A stretch of DNA of 64,000 nucleotides, taken from NCBI RefSeq assembly GCF_000419685.1, contig NZ_ATTM01000006.1, positions 1-64,000 on the forward strand, in the 5' to 3' direction. Below, in pieces: positions 8,305 through 17,019 of this stretch. Position 1 is the stretch's first letter, and each line of letters opens with the position of its first letter. Source of the stretch: Flavobacterium antarcticum DSM 19726. GTDB taxonomy: Bacteria; Bacteroidota; Bacteroidia; Flavobacteriales; Flavobacteriaceae. A program made the translations under genes and the position numbers. Under the pieces are notes generated by a model. That model saw only the letters and a list, made by a program, of their open reading frames with translations. It searched no databases and had not been told where the DNA came from.

Positions 8305-8334
8305 CAAATATAGAAACGTTTTCGACGTTTACAA
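8305..8334 (-). promoter_or_regulatory. tRNA-Tyr promoter
   Basis: Minus-strand TATATTTG (8305-8312) with -33 TTTG (TTG at 8332-8334) and a 19-bp spacer, a full match to the flavobacterial consensus. The leader to the mature tRNA would be about 30 nt. Confidence 0.75.
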
Positions 8335-8390
8335 ACATTTTTTTTAATTATTTACGCACTTTTTTTTAATCATTTCATACTGAAACACAT

Positions 8391-8414
8391 AAAAAAAACT
8401 CCTTTCGGAGTTTT
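8391..8414 (-). terminator. terminator of the first TlpA gene
   Basis: AAAACTCC (8395-8402) and GGAGTTTT (8407-8414) with loop TTTC (GAAA in the transcript), followed on the minus strand by a U run. It lies 27 bp after the stop of the minus-strand thioredoxin gene. Confidence 0.85.
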
Positions 8415-8440
8415 CTACTATTTGGTATAAAAAGGGTTGC

Positions 8441-9565
8441 TTATTTGTTTAAAATCGATGCGATTTTAGCTCTTAATTCATCTCCACGTAAGTTTGTCGC
8501 AATGATTACTCCCTTTTCGTCGATAATGTAAGTGGCAGGAATACTCTTAATATTATACAAAACTGCAATAGGATCATTCCAAAACTGAAGATTAGAAACA
8601 TGGCTCCAAGTCAAACCGTCTTTTGCAATTGCTTCCTTCCATTTTGCAGCATCTTTATCTAAAGAAACACCAATGATGTTCAAACCTTTCGTATGAAACT
8701 CATTGTATAAAGCGACAACGCTTGGGTTTTCTTTTCTACACGGTCCACACCATGAAGCCCAAAAATCAATAATTGTCAGTTTCCCCATCGCTTGTTTCAA
8801 AGAAAGTGTTTTTCCGTCTGGCGTTGGACCTGAAAAATCAGGAGCAACGTTACCCACTGAAATTTCTTTAAAATTTTCAATTTTAGCTTTTATTGCCATT
8901 CCTGGTTTTGTTTTCTGCAATTTAGCCGCTAAACTTCCGTAAACGGTTTTAATCTTTTGAAGATCTACTTCTGGCTGATTAAACATATTGTCTAATAATA
9001 AAACGGACAGGAATGAATTTGGATTTTTTTCAGGATAAGTTGAAGTATAGACGATCAATTCATTTTGAAGAACGCCAAATTCATCCATTAATTTCTGAAT
9101 CGTCGCATTATCTTGACTAGCCTGAGCAGCTTGCATTTTCTCCATATTGGCAGTTTGAAAATCGGTCATTTTCTGCTGTACACTTTGCGAGAAGGTATTG
9201 AATTTTTGCAACGACTCGTTATCTGCCGTTCCTCCAATTGTACTTTTAGCAATACTGTCTTTATAGATGGTAACGTTTATGGTTCCTTCATCTAAAATAA
9301 AGGCAATTTTTCCTTCAATTCCTTTTACTTGAATAAAATTAACGGCTGGTTCCGTAGCCGATCCTTTAATTGCAAACGCTCCTTTCACTACTATGGCAGA
9401 ATCAACGGCCACAATTCCTTTTACATCATCTTGGCGTTCTAAATAAACCATCGTGCCGTCTTGAACTCCTTTTGCAGTTCCCAGTACGGAAAAGTTAGGT
9501 TTAATTGGATTCGTAAAAGAAATCAATCCCAATGCTACTGTTGTAATTAAAAATACTTTTTTCAT
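8441..9565 (-). CDS. TlpA-family thiol-disulfide oxidoreductase with DUF4369 domain
   Basis: 374 aa: signal peptide, an N-terminal beta-rich DUF4369 domain (about 28-125), a charged helical linker, and a C-terminal TlpA/ResA-type thioredoxin fold. The redox motif is WCGPC with C273 and C276, followed by the cis-Pro loop SIPATYIID. Such proteins reduce or shuffle disulfides in the periplasm, for example on apocytochromes. The next minus-strand gene upstream is a close paralogue with the same architecture. Each gene has its own terminator. Confidence 0.9.
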   Translation of the reverse strand: MKKVFLITTVALGLISFTNPIKPNFSVLGTAKGVQDGTMVYLERQDDVKGIVAVDSAIVVKGAFAIKGSATEPAVNFIQVKGIEGKIAFILDEGTINVTIYKDSIAKSTIGGTADNESLQKFNTFSQSVQQKMTDFQTANMEKMQAAQASQDNATIQKLMDEFGVLQNELIVYTSTYPEKNPNSFLSVLLLDNMFNQPEVDLQKIKTVYGSLAAKLQKTKPGMAIKAKIENFKEISVGNVAPDFSGPTPDGKTLSLKQAMGKLTIIDFWASWCGPCRKENPSVVALYNEFHTKGLNIIGVSLDKDAAKWKEAIAKDGLTWSHVSNLQFWNDPIAVLYNIKSIPATYIIDEKGVIIATNLRGDELRAKIASILNK

Positions 9566-9644
9566 AAATACTAATTTGGTTTGAATAGAACTTTAAAAAC
9601 GACTTGGTTTAAAAAATTCAATAATAATTAAAGTGAATAAAAAA

Positions 9645-9662
9645 AGCCATGTTTCCATGGCT
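9645..9662 (-). terminator. terminator of the second TlpA gene
   Basis: AGCCATG (9645-9651) and CATGGCT (9656-9662) with loop TTTC (GAAA in the transcript), preceded on the plus strand by an A run that reads as a U tract on the minus strand. It lies just past the stop of the minus-strand gene at 9675. Confidence 0.85.
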
Positions 9663-9674
9663 CTCTTTTTAAAT

Positions 9675-10832
9675 TTATTTCAAAATCGAAGCTACTTTCG
9701 CTCGAAGTTCGCTTCCTCTTAAATCCCTTGCGATCACCACTCCATTTTCATCCAGTAAAAAAGTGGCTGGAATCCCGTCTACGTGGTACATTCTTGCAAT
9801 TGGATCTTCCCAACCTTTTAAGTTGGAAATATGTGTCCAAGTCAATTGGTCTTTAGCAATCGCTTCTTTCCATTTGTCGGCTTTTTCATCTAGAGAAACA
9901 CCGATAATATTCAACCCTTTTGCATGAAAATCTTTGTATAAAGCAACGACATTTGGATTTTCTTTTCGACAAGGTCCACACCATGAAGCCCAAAAATCAA
10001 TTAGCGTTAACTTTCCTAACGAACTCTTTAAAGAAATATTTTTTCCTTCAGGACTTGGAGCAGAAAAATCTGGAGCTGCAGTTCCAATTTCAACTGCAGT
10101 TGGGTTTGAACCCACTTTATTTTCAGCCGTTTTCACTTCGTCTAAACTTTTTTTGATGCTTTTTCCTTCTCTTGTTTTTTTCAAAGTAGGATCAAGATTT
10201 TCGTACATTTTAGTTGCACGAGTGGCATCAAACTTTGGATCGCCAAAATACTGCTGAATAAAGAACAAAGAAATATATGATTTCGGATTGTCTTCTGCGT
10301 GTTTGTAAGATAGATTAACAAATTCATCTTGTAGCGCTTGATATCCTTTATTCAAAACGTTCATTGTTGCAGTGTCTTTGGCTACCTGTGCTTGTTGTGC
10401 TTTTTCACGATTTGCTTGTTTAAAATTTTCGATTTTCTTCTGCACTTTTTCACTGGCCTTCGAAAAAGCAACAATTTGATCGTTGCTGTACGTTCCACCA
10501 ACAATACTTTTAGCAATCGTGTCTTTATTCACTTCAACAGTAATATTACCTTCTTCTAGGACCAAAGGAATTTGATTTTCCGTAGAATCAATGGTAATGA
10601 AACGCAAACTAGGCTCGAGAACTTTTCCTTCAAACTTAAACTTACCATTTTCAATTTTCACAGTATCCACATCCACTAATCTGTTCGTTAACGTGTCTTG
10701 CATTTTCAAGTACACATTTCTACCGTCGCTTAGTCCGTTTGCTTTACCTTCAATTTTAAATTCATTATTTCCTACCTTATTACAAGCAACAATTGATGCA
10801 ACAGCAAGTAGGGATAAAATTAATTTTTTCAT
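9675..10832 (-). CDS. TlpA-family thiol-disulfide oxidoreductase lipoprotein with DUF4369 domain
   Basis: 385 aa. Same architecture as the neighbour downstream, but with a lipoprotein signal ending ASIVAC, so probably anchored to a membrane. DUF4369 is followed by a lysine-rich helical linker and a thioredoxin fold with WCGPC (C285, C288). The C-terminal ~105 residues are close to identical in pattern in the two proteins (GLNIIGVSLD, KWKEAIAKD, LRGxELRAKxASIL), pointing to tandem duplication. The pair may act on different clients or in different places: one soluble or periplasmic, one anchored. Confidence 0.9.
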   Translation of the reverse strand: MKKLILSLLAVASIVACNKVGNNEFKIEGKANGLSDGRNVYLKMQDTLTNRLVDVDTVKIENGKFKFEGKVLEPSLRFITIDSTENQIPLVLEEGNITVEVNKDTIAKSIVGGTYSNDQIVAFSKASEKVQKKIENFKQANREKAQQAQVAKDTATMNVLNKGYQALQDEFVNLSYKHAEDNPKSYISLFFIQQYFGDPKFDATRATKMYENLDPTLKKTREGKSIKKSLDEVKTAENKVGSNPTAVEIGTAAPDFSAPSPEGKNISLKSSLGKLTLIDFWASWCGPCRKENPNVVALYKDFHAKGLNIIGVSLDEKADKWKEAIAKDQLTWTHISNLKGWEDPIARMYHVDGIPATFLLDENGVVIARDLRGSELRAKVASILK

Positions 10833-10865
10833 TTTTCTAACTTATTTTTTTTTGATTTTAGACTG

Positions 10866-10898
10866 CAAAAGTATCTAATATTCTGCTGCTTGTCGCAA
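10866..10898 (-). promoter_or_regulatory. promoter of the TlpA lipoprotein gene
   Basis: Minus-strand TACTTTTG (10866-10873) with -33 TTG at 10896-10898 and a 22-bp spacer. The predicted leader is about 28 nt. Confidence 0.6.
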
Positions 10899-10933
10899 AA
10901 CCATGAAAATTTTATTATTTATTTATCGTTTAT

Positions 10934-12343
10934 TTAGGCTAAAGTGGACGGGCAAATGAATTTCGTTAATGGAACGGTTGTCTCTCGAATTCCGCTCATT
11001 CCTTTTTCAATATTTATAAAGTTGTGAATACCGCGTGATTTCAAAATAGAAGCCATAATTACCGAACGATATCCTCCAGCACAATGTAAGAAAAACGAAT
11101 CTTTTGGCACTTCGTTAAATTTTTCGTTTACATCATCAAGTGGAATATTTACAGCTCCTTCTACCCGTTCTGCTGAAAATTCTCCTGGTTTTCTTGCATC
11201 AATAACCTTTGACTGCTCATTTTTTGCCACTGCAAATTCTTCTGGAGCAATGGATTCAATTGTTGCTGTTTCTAATCCTTCTTTTTTCCAAGAATCAAAA
11301 CCATCTTTTAAATAACCCAAAACGCCGTCAAAGCCTACACGAGATAATCGCGTTACCGTTTCTTCCTCTTTTCCTTGCGGCGTAACTAACAATAAAGGTT
11401 GTTTTACATCGCGAATTAGCGCACCAACCCAAGGAGCAAAGTTTCCTTGAATTCCAATGAAAATAGAATTTGGAATATGTCCTTTCACAAAATCATGTTC
11501 TGAACGAACGTCTAAGATGATCGCTTCTGAAGTGTTTGCAATCGCTTCAAATTCTTTTGGCGAAAGCGGTTTCAAACTTTTTTCCATTACAGTATCTAAA
11601 CTGCTGTATCCTTGAATATTGAGCATTACATTCTGAGGAAAATAAGCCGGTGGCGCTCCTAAACCGTCTAATAATTCGGCAATAAACTCCTCACGAGACA
11701 TATCTGATCTTAAAGCGTAATTGGTCTTTTTCTGGTTACCCAACGTGTCCGTAGTTTCCTTACTCATGTTTTTTCCACAAGCACTTCCTGCACCATGACT
11801 TGGAAACACAATTAAATCGTCGGGCAACGGCATGATTTTATTTCGCAACGAATCAAATAAGTAAGAAGCTAATTTTTCTTGCGTCAAATCGCTTACTAAT
11901 GCTTGTGCTAAATCAGGACGACCTACATCACCAATAAATAGTGTATCGCCAGTAATGATTCCGTAGGATTTTTGATTTTCATCAATCAGTAAATAACACG
12001 TGCTTTCCATCGTATGACCTGGCGTGTGAATCGCTTTTATAGTATAATCGCCCACTTTAAACTCTTGGTTATCTGTTGCAATTAGTGCTTCAAACTCGGG
12101 TTGAGCAGTAGGACCGTACACGATTTTAGCACCTGTTTTTTGCGCTAAATCTACGTGACCCGAAACAAAATCGGCATGAAAATGAGTTTCAAAAATGTAT
12201 TTAATTTTCGCTCCGTCTTTTTCAGCTTTATCAATGTAGGGTTGGACTTCTCGTAGCGGATCAAAAATAGCCACTTCGCCCTTACTTTCTAAATAATAAG
12301 CAGCTTGCGCAATACATCCCGTATAAATTTGTTCGATTTTCAT
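10934..12343 (-). CDS. MBL-fold persulfide dioxygenase-like protein with two rhodanese domains
   Basis: An ETHE1-like metallo-beta-lactamase domain (about 1-235) carries ETHFHADFVSGH, the HxHxD metal site, and TPGHTMESTCYLL. Two rhodanese-like domains follow. The first (DVRSEHDFVKGHIPNS) has no cysteine where the active-site loop should be (VTPQGKEEE), so it is probably inactive. The second has HCAGGYRS with a catalytic cysteine. The family oxidises glutathione or other low-molecular-weight persulfides to sulfite and takes part in sulfide detoxification. Start chosen at the second ATG, since a -7-like TATTTTTG at 12363-12370 leaves almost no leader for the one at 12352. Confidence 0.88.
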   Translation of the reverse strand: MKIEQIYTGCIAQAAYYLESKGEVAIFDPLREVQPYIDKAEKDGAKIKYIFETHFHADFVSGHVDLAQKTGAKIVYGPTAQPEFEALIATDNQEFKVGDYTIKAIHTPGHTMESTCYLLIDENQKSYGIITGDTLFIGDVGRPDLAQALVSDLTQEKLASYLFDSLRNKIMPLPDDLIVFPSHGAGSACGKNMSKETTDTLGNQKKTNYALRSDMSREEFIAELLDGLGAPPAYFPQNVMLNIQGYSSLDTVMEKSLKPLSPKEFEAIANTSEAIILDVRSEHDFVKGHIPNSIFIGIQGNFAPWVGALIRDVKQPLLLVTPQGKEEETVTRLSRVGFDGVLGYLKDGFDSWKKEGLETATIESIAPEEFAVAKNEQSKVIDARKPGEFSAERVEGAVNIPLDDVNEKFNEVPKDSFFLHCAGGYRSVIMASILKSRGIHNFINIEKGMSGIRETTVPLTKFICPSTLA

Positions 12344-12440
12344 AAGTGTCATTTTAGAATTACAAAAATAGCAGAATTTATCAAAACAGTTCGGGATTCG
12401 TAAATCATTAACAGATTTTTACCTAATCTATATTGATTCC

Positions 12441-12478
12441 AAAAAAAAATGGACTTAGTATTAAAACTAAATCCATTT
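12441..12478 (-). terminator. terminator of the J-domain/KTSC gene
   Basis: A 13-bp stem with one wobble (12447-12459 with 12466-12478, loop of 6), followed on the minus strand by nine T. It lies 24 bp after the stop codon of the minus-strand gene. Confidence 0.85.
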
Positions 12479-12501
12479 TCCTGTATAATTTGAACCGAGA
12501 T

Positions 12502-12942
12502 TTATTCTTGGTTGATTGTTTTTCTCCATGGAAAAGCTGCGAAAATATGTCTTTTAGCAAAACGTGCTGGAGACTCTGCATTGACCATTTTTTGGTACGT
12601 TGCTTTTGGTACACTGATAAATTCGTATACACTTCCGTTAGAAAAATCAACGATTAACCGTCCGTCCACAAATTTATAATCTTTAATCGTTGCAGTAGAA
12701 ACTGTAGCAGTAAACTCAGGTTTCATCTGTGCGATCGTTTCTGCATTGATGCTCACCAATTGGTGGTACGCTTCAATAATTGATTTGCTTTGTTCTTCAG
12801 CAGCTTTCAAACCTGCCTCATCTCCTGAAAATTTATCAGGGTGGCTTTCTTTCATCGCATTGCGATAAATAGTTTTCAATTCTTTTAAGGTAACTGTCTT
12901 CTCAACATTTAGCAACTTTCTGTACTCAACGATTCTTTTCAT
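12502..12942 (-). CDS. J-domain-like protein with C-terminal KTSC domain
   Basis: 146 aa. The N-terminal half is a short J-domain-like region with the signature SHPDKF preceded by LKTIYRNAMKE, which in DnaJ proteins contacts DnaK. The C-terminal half (DGRLIVDFSNGSVYEFISVPKATYQKMVNAESPARFAKRHI) matches the KTSC fold, a small domain also attached to some lysyl-tRNA synthetases. The function is unknown; an Hsp70 co-chaperone is one option. The start at 12942 (MKRIVEYRKLL) is preferred over an upstream in-frame ATG because the J-helix begins there. Confidence 0.75.
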   Translation of the reverse strand: MKRIVEYRKLLNVEKTVTLKELKTIYRNAMKESHPDKFSGDEAGLKAAEEQSKSIIEAYHQLVSINAETIAQMKPEFTATVSTATIKDYKFVDGRLIVDFSNGSVYEFISVPKATYQKMVNAESPARFAKRHIFAAFPWRKTINQE

Positions 12943-13010
12943 AATAAAAATAACATTATTGTAATTAGCATTCAAAGAAATTTAGTGTCTTCAAATTTTA
13001 CAATTTTTTG

Positions 13011-13040
13011 CAAAGGTAGCTTTTTTACCTTAAATTCCAA
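13011..13040 (-). promoter_or_regulatory. promoter of the J-domain/KTSC gene
   Basis: Minus-strand TACCTTTG (13011-13018) with -33 TTG at 13038-13040 and a 19-bp spacer, one of the best consensus matches in the window. The predicted leader is about 60 nt. Confidence 0.7.
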
Positions 13041-13068
13041 ATAGGGTCATTTATTTTTTCCGTACATT

Positions 13069-14853
13069 TTATTCGATCGTCATGGACCTCAATTTCGTAC
13101 GGTACGACTCAAGTGCCACGGCTTTAGAAATAAAACCGTAATATTTTCCGTTTTTGACAACCGGTAAGCTTGACATTTTACTTTGTTCAAATTTTTTCAT
13201 CACCACTTCCATGCTGTCAAATGGATATACAATAATTCCAGGCTTGTGCATCACTTCTTTAACCGTCGTATATTTCACTTTAAAACTGCTGAAGATGATT
13301 TCTCGGATGTAATTGAAATGTACAATTCCCACTAATTCTTGATCGGTATTTACCACCGCAAAAATAACTTGATTGGAATGCGAAATTAAATCAACTAACT
13401 TTTGTAAGTTTTCCTCAGGAGAAATGGTGAACATGTCCGTTTCTACAATTGAATTTGTATCAATGGTAGATAAAATATTACTATCTTTATTACTTGTGAA
13501 TACGTGGCCTTTCTTCGCCAACACCTTCACGTCCATCGAGTGTTTTTCAAAACGTTTCGAAACGGCAAAACTTATGGATGAAACAATCATCAACGGAATC
13601 ATCAAGCTGTAGCCGCCTGTGATTTCTGCGATAAGGAAAATCCCAGTTAAAGGTGCATGAAACAAGCCACTCAAAACACCAGCCATACCCACAATTGTAA
13701 AGTTACTAACCGGTAATTTAGCCAATCCCGACAATGTAATCAACTGGGAAAAAAAGTAACCTACGTACGAACCTAAAAATAACGATGGCGCAAAATTTCC
13801 ACCGTTTCCTCCACCTCCAATTGTAAATCCAGTGGCAAAAACTTTTAAGAATGCAGCGGCACCTACAAATGCTAAAAGTACCCATTTGTTATCACGCCAT
13901 TCACTAAAAAGCGTATCCTGTAATAAAACACTTGGATCGTTTTCAGATAAGGTTTTTATACTTTCATACCCTTCTCCAAATAAGGTAGGAATTATAAAAA
14001 TCAGAACCGCAAGTAAAGAGGCTCCAACTAAGGCTTTTCGATAAGGTGTCTTTTCGTAGCGGACAAAAAAATGTTCAATTTTTTGAAACCACCGTGCATA
14101 GTAAATGGTTATAAATCCAATGATTAAACCTAAAAGTATGTAAAAGGGAATATTATTGTAATCAAAAACTTGCTGCTTGCTAAAAGACAGCAAAATATTT
14201 TCTTTCAAAACAATTGCAGAAACCAAAGCTCCAGTTGCTGCTGCAATCATAATTGGTGTAAAAGCTGCAATACTTACGTCGACTAATAAGACTTCAATGG
14301 CAAATAGGACTCCAGCAATTGGTGCGTTAAATGCTGCTGAAATTCCAGCGGCCACACCACATCCTATAAGTAAGGTTCGGTCTTTATAACTTAATTTGTA
14401 CCGTTGAGCAAAATTAGAACCAAAAGCAGCACCTGTAACCGTAATCGGTGATTCTAATCCTGCTGAACCTCCTAATCCAACAGTTAACGAACTCGTGATA
14501 ATTTGAGCATACATCTGTTTTTTAGACATAATACTCGCTTTCTTAGCCACGACATACATAATTTGGGAAGTACCTTTTTCTAATTTGCCACCTAGGAGTT
14601 TATCGATTACAAATGCTGTTAGCAAAAGTCCAATAATAGGTAAAATACTATTGATGTAACTCAATTTAATAATGCCATTAATGTAAGTTGCAAACACATA
14701 TACCCAGTGTGCAAAGGCTTTCAGCACAATAACTGCAAATCCTACAGTAATACCAACAAGTACACTGGCAATAAAAATGAATTGCTTATTGGTGACTTTA
14801 GTTTGAGCCCAAGCGAGTAAAGATTCGAGTCGGTATAAATATTTTTTTAGCAT
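13069..14853 (-). CDS. ClC-family chloride channel/transporter with CBS pair
   Basis: 594-aa inner-membrane protein. The ClC core (about 20-445) has many hydrophobic segments. Selectivity-filter motifs are GSAGLESPITV near residue 128 and GGGGNGGNFAPSLF near 347. A cytosolic region from about 460 contains two CBS domains (EETDMFTISPEENLQKLVDLI and VMHKPGIIVYPFDSMEVVMKKFEQSKMSSLPVVKNGKYYGFISK). ClC proteins carry chloride alone or in exchange for protons; which mode applies is not certain from this reading. CBS pairs often sense adenine nucleotides. Transcribed alone, 90 bp from the AcpH-like gene. Confidence 0.92.
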   Translation of the reverse strand: MLKKYLYRLESLLAWAQTKVTNKQFIFIASVLVGITVGFAVIVLKAFAHWVYVFATYINGIIKLSYINSILPIIGLLLTAFVIDKLLGGKLEKGTSQIMYVVAKKASIMSKKQMYAQIITSSLTVGLGGSAGLESPITVTGAAFGSNFAQRYKLSYKDRTLLIGCGVAAGISAAFNAPIAGVLFAIEVLLVDVSIAAFTPIMIAAATGALVSAIVLKENILLSFSKQQVFDYNNIPFYILLGLIIGFITIYYARWFQKIEHFFVRYEKTPYRKALVGASLLAVLIFIIPTLFGEGYESIKTLSENDPSVLLQDTLFSEWRDNKWVLLAFVGAAAFLKVFATGFTIGGGGNGGNFAPSLFLGSYVGYFFSQLITLSGLAKLPVSNFTIVGMAGVLSGLFHAPLTGIFLIAEITGGYSLMIPLMIVSSISFAVSKRFEKHSMDVKVLAKKGHVFTSNKDSNILSTIDTNSIVETDMFTISPEENLQKLVDLISHSNQVIFAVVNTDQELVGIVHFNYIREIIFSSFKVKYTTVKEVMHKPGIIVYPFDSMEVVMKKFEQSKMSSLPVVKNGKYYGFISKAVALESYRTKLRSMTIE

Positions 14854-14943
14854 TCGCCAGCGTCCATTTTTTAGGGGATTGCGAAGGTACTTATATTTTG
14901 AAGTTTCAGCAAGGATATCAATTGGAAATCAAATTTTTCAATT

Positions 14944-15537
14944 TTACAGTTCCTCCAACTCCTGCATTTTTTGGGCGACAAAAGTTTTTACTTCACTAAA
15001 AAACAAGGTGAATTCACTCTCAAATTCGTTATAAAACAAAAGTAATTCTTCAGTGGAAAACTGCATTTTAGAACGCAACTTTGTTCTTCGGTCCATCATG
15101 TATAAGATATGGGTAAGTCCTTCGACTGTTGCATAAAGTAAAAACCAATTCTCTTTTTTTAGAACCGGTAAAATATTTTTAAATCGATCGGTAAGGATAT
15201 CAAAATTATCGTCCAATACTTTGTAAAAATCCTGCACAAATTCTTCCAGTGGAATTTTACTATAGTTTGAAAAATTTTTAGCTAAAAAATGATCGTAAAA
15301 AATATCCATAATTACGCCTGAATAATGACCGTAACGTTCGTGCAAGCGATGTTTGCTTTGGCGAAAAACAGGATGGAAATCGGTAAAAGAATCAATTTCG
15401 CGGTGCAATCGAATTCCTTTTTGGACATCAATTGGAAATGCATCGAAGTTTTTTCCGTGAATGCCATCTGCCATAAAATTGCCAATTTTAATATGGTCGT
15501 TTTCTCCCGATAAATAGACGTGTGCTAAAAAGTTCAT
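14944..15537 (-). CDS. acyl carrier protein phosphodiesterase (AcpH-like)
   Basis: 197-aa cytosolic HD-like hydrolase of the ACP phosphodiesterase family, which removes the 4'-phosphopantetheine arm from ACP. The N-terminal MNFLAHVYLSG followed by GNFMADGIHGK, the mid-protein RLHREIDSFTDFHPVFR, and YGHYSGVIMDIFYDHFLA show the conserved histidine/aspartate metal-site pattern. Length matches E. coli AcpH (193 aa). Divergent from glmM. Family confident; activity inferred. Confidence 0.87.
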   Translation of the reverse strand: MNFLAHVYLSGENDHIKIGNFMADGIHGKNFDAFPIDVQKGIRLHREIDSFTDFHPVFRQSKHRLHERYGHYSGVIMDIFYDHFLAKNFSNYSKIPLEEFVQDFYKVLDDNFDILTDRFKNILPVLKKENWFLLYATVEGLTHILYMMDRRTKLRSKMQFSTEELLLFYNEFESEFTLFFSEVKTFVAQKMQELEEL

Positions 15538-15598
15538 GCTTTTGGTAGTAAATTCGAACAGAATCGCTTCGATTTATAAAAATACTCATTTCAATTAT

Positions 15599-15606
15599 TA
15601 TATTTG
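15599..15606 (+). promoter_or_regulatory. -7 element of glmM
   Basis: TATATTTG fits TAnnTTTG, 20 bp before the glmM ATG. No good -33 TTG was found at the expected distance. Confidence 0.45.
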
Positions 15607-15626
15607 TAATAAAACAAGACAAAATT

Positions 15627-17015
15627 ATGACTTTAATAAAATCGATATCAGGAATTAGAGGAACAATTGGTGGCGTGGTTGGAGAAAACCTGACGCCAGT
15701 TGATGCCGTTAAATTTGCCGCCGCTTACGGAACTTGGCTTAAAAATTATTCAAAAAAAGACAAACTAATTGTGGTTGTAGGTCGTGATGCGCGAATTTCA
15801 GGTCCGATGATTCACAATTTAGTAGTCAACACATTAATAGGTTTGGGGATTGACGTGATTGATTTAGGCCTTTCCACTACTCCAACGGTTGAAATTGCTG
15901 TTCCATTAGAATTAGCCGATGGGGGAATTATTTTGACGGCCAGTCACAATCCAAAACAGTGGAACGCTTTAAAATTATTAAATGAAAAAGGCGAATTTTT
16001 AAATGGTGCTGAAGGTGCTAAAATATTAGAAATAGCCGAAAACGAAGATTTCAATTTTGCCGAAGTGGATGATTTAGGCGAAATTACTGCGAACGATGCT
16101 TTTATGGACATTCACGTGGACGAAGTGTTGAACATGGAATTAGTAGATGTAGAAGCGGTTAAAGCTGCGAAATTTAAAGTTGTAGTTGATGCCGTAAATT
16201 CTTCAGGTGGGATTATTATTCCAAAACTTCTTGAGCTTATGGGTGTTGAAGTCGTGAAATTATATTGTGAACCCAACGGACATTTTCCCCACAATCCAGA
16301 ACCTTTGAAAGAACATTTGACCGATATTTCAGAATTAGTTGTCAAAGAAAAAGCAGATTTAGGAATTGTGGTTGATCCGGATGTAGACCGTTTGGCTTTC
16401 GTCAGTGAAGATGGCGAAATGTTTGGCGAAGAATATACATTAGTTGCCGTTGCCGATTATGTGTTGAGCAAAACGCCCGGAAATACAGTCTCAAATATGT
16501 CGTCATCTCGAGCACTACGTGATGTAACGGTAAAACACGGCGGAATGTACGAAGCAAGTGCCGTAGGCGAAGTGAATGTGGTTGAATTAATGAAGAAAAA
16601 CAACGCCATTATTGGTGGAGAAGGAAACGGTGGCATCATTTACCCTGCTTCGCATTATGGTCGGGATTCTATCGTTGGTGCCGCATTATTTTTGACGCAT
16701 TTGGCGCATAAAAAGATGAAAGTTTCAGAATTAAGAGCTTCGTATCCGCAATATTATATGAGTAAAAACAAAATTGAATTGACGCCACAAATTGACGTTG
16801 ATGCTATTTTAAGTGCCATGACTGAAAAATATAAATCTGAACAGATTACTACGATTGATGGTGTGAAAATTGATTTTGCTGAAAATTGGGTACATTTGAG
16901 AAAATCAAACACAGAACCTATTATTCGTATTTACACAGAAGCAGCTACTCAAGATTTAGCAGATGATTTGGCACAAAAAATTATTAATGAAATTAAAGCG
17001 ATTGCTGGAATTTAA
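15627..17015 (+). CDS. glmM: phosphoglucosamine mutase
   Basis: Converts glucosamine-6-phosphate to glucosamine-1-phosphate for UDP-GlcNAc, peptidoglycan and LPS synthesis. 462 aa, alpha-D-phosphohexomutase fold. The phosphoserine loop TASHNP has S106; the metal loop is VDPDVDRL near residue 250; the sugar loop is GEGNGG near 335; the phosphate-binding C-terminal RKSNTEPIIRIYTEA is intact. Family members in Bacteroidota lean towards either glucosamine or mannose/glucose phosphates, so substrate is likely but not certain. An exported deformylase follows 4 bp downstream. Confidence 0.92.
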   Translation: MTLIKSISGIRGTIGGVVGENLTPVDAVKFAAAYGTWLKNYSKKDKLIVVVGRDARISGPMIHNLVVNTLIGLGIDVIDLGLSTTPTVEIAVPLELADGGIILTASHNPKQWNALKLLNEKGEFLNGAEGAKILEIAENEDFNFAEVDDLGEITANDAFMDIHVDEVLNMELVDVEAVKAAKFKVVVDAVNSSGGIIIPKLLELMGVEVVKLYCEPNGHFPHNPEPLKEHLTDISELVVKEKADLGIVVDPDVDRLAFVSEDGEMFGEEYTLVAVADYVLSKTPGNTVSNMSSSRALRDVTVKHGGMYEASAVGEVNVVELMKKNNAIIGGEGNGGIIYPASHYGRDSIVGAALFLTHLAHKKMKVSELRASYPQYYMSKNKIELTPQIDVDAILSAMTEKYKSEQITTIDGVKIDFAENWVHLRKSNTEPIIRIYTEAATQDLADDLAQKIINEIKAIAGI

Positions 17016-17019
17016 TGAG

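Noticed and set aside
12423..12657. Overlapping frames on both strands around a terminator
   Set aside because: They cover the hairpin at 12447-12478 and the end of the KTSC gene; low-complexity and unlike any protein.
16963..17019. Longer start of the deformylase overlapping glmM
   Set aside because: The extension lies in the glmM coding end and lacks a signal sequence; the ATG at 17020 gives a clean signal peptide and 4-bp spacing.
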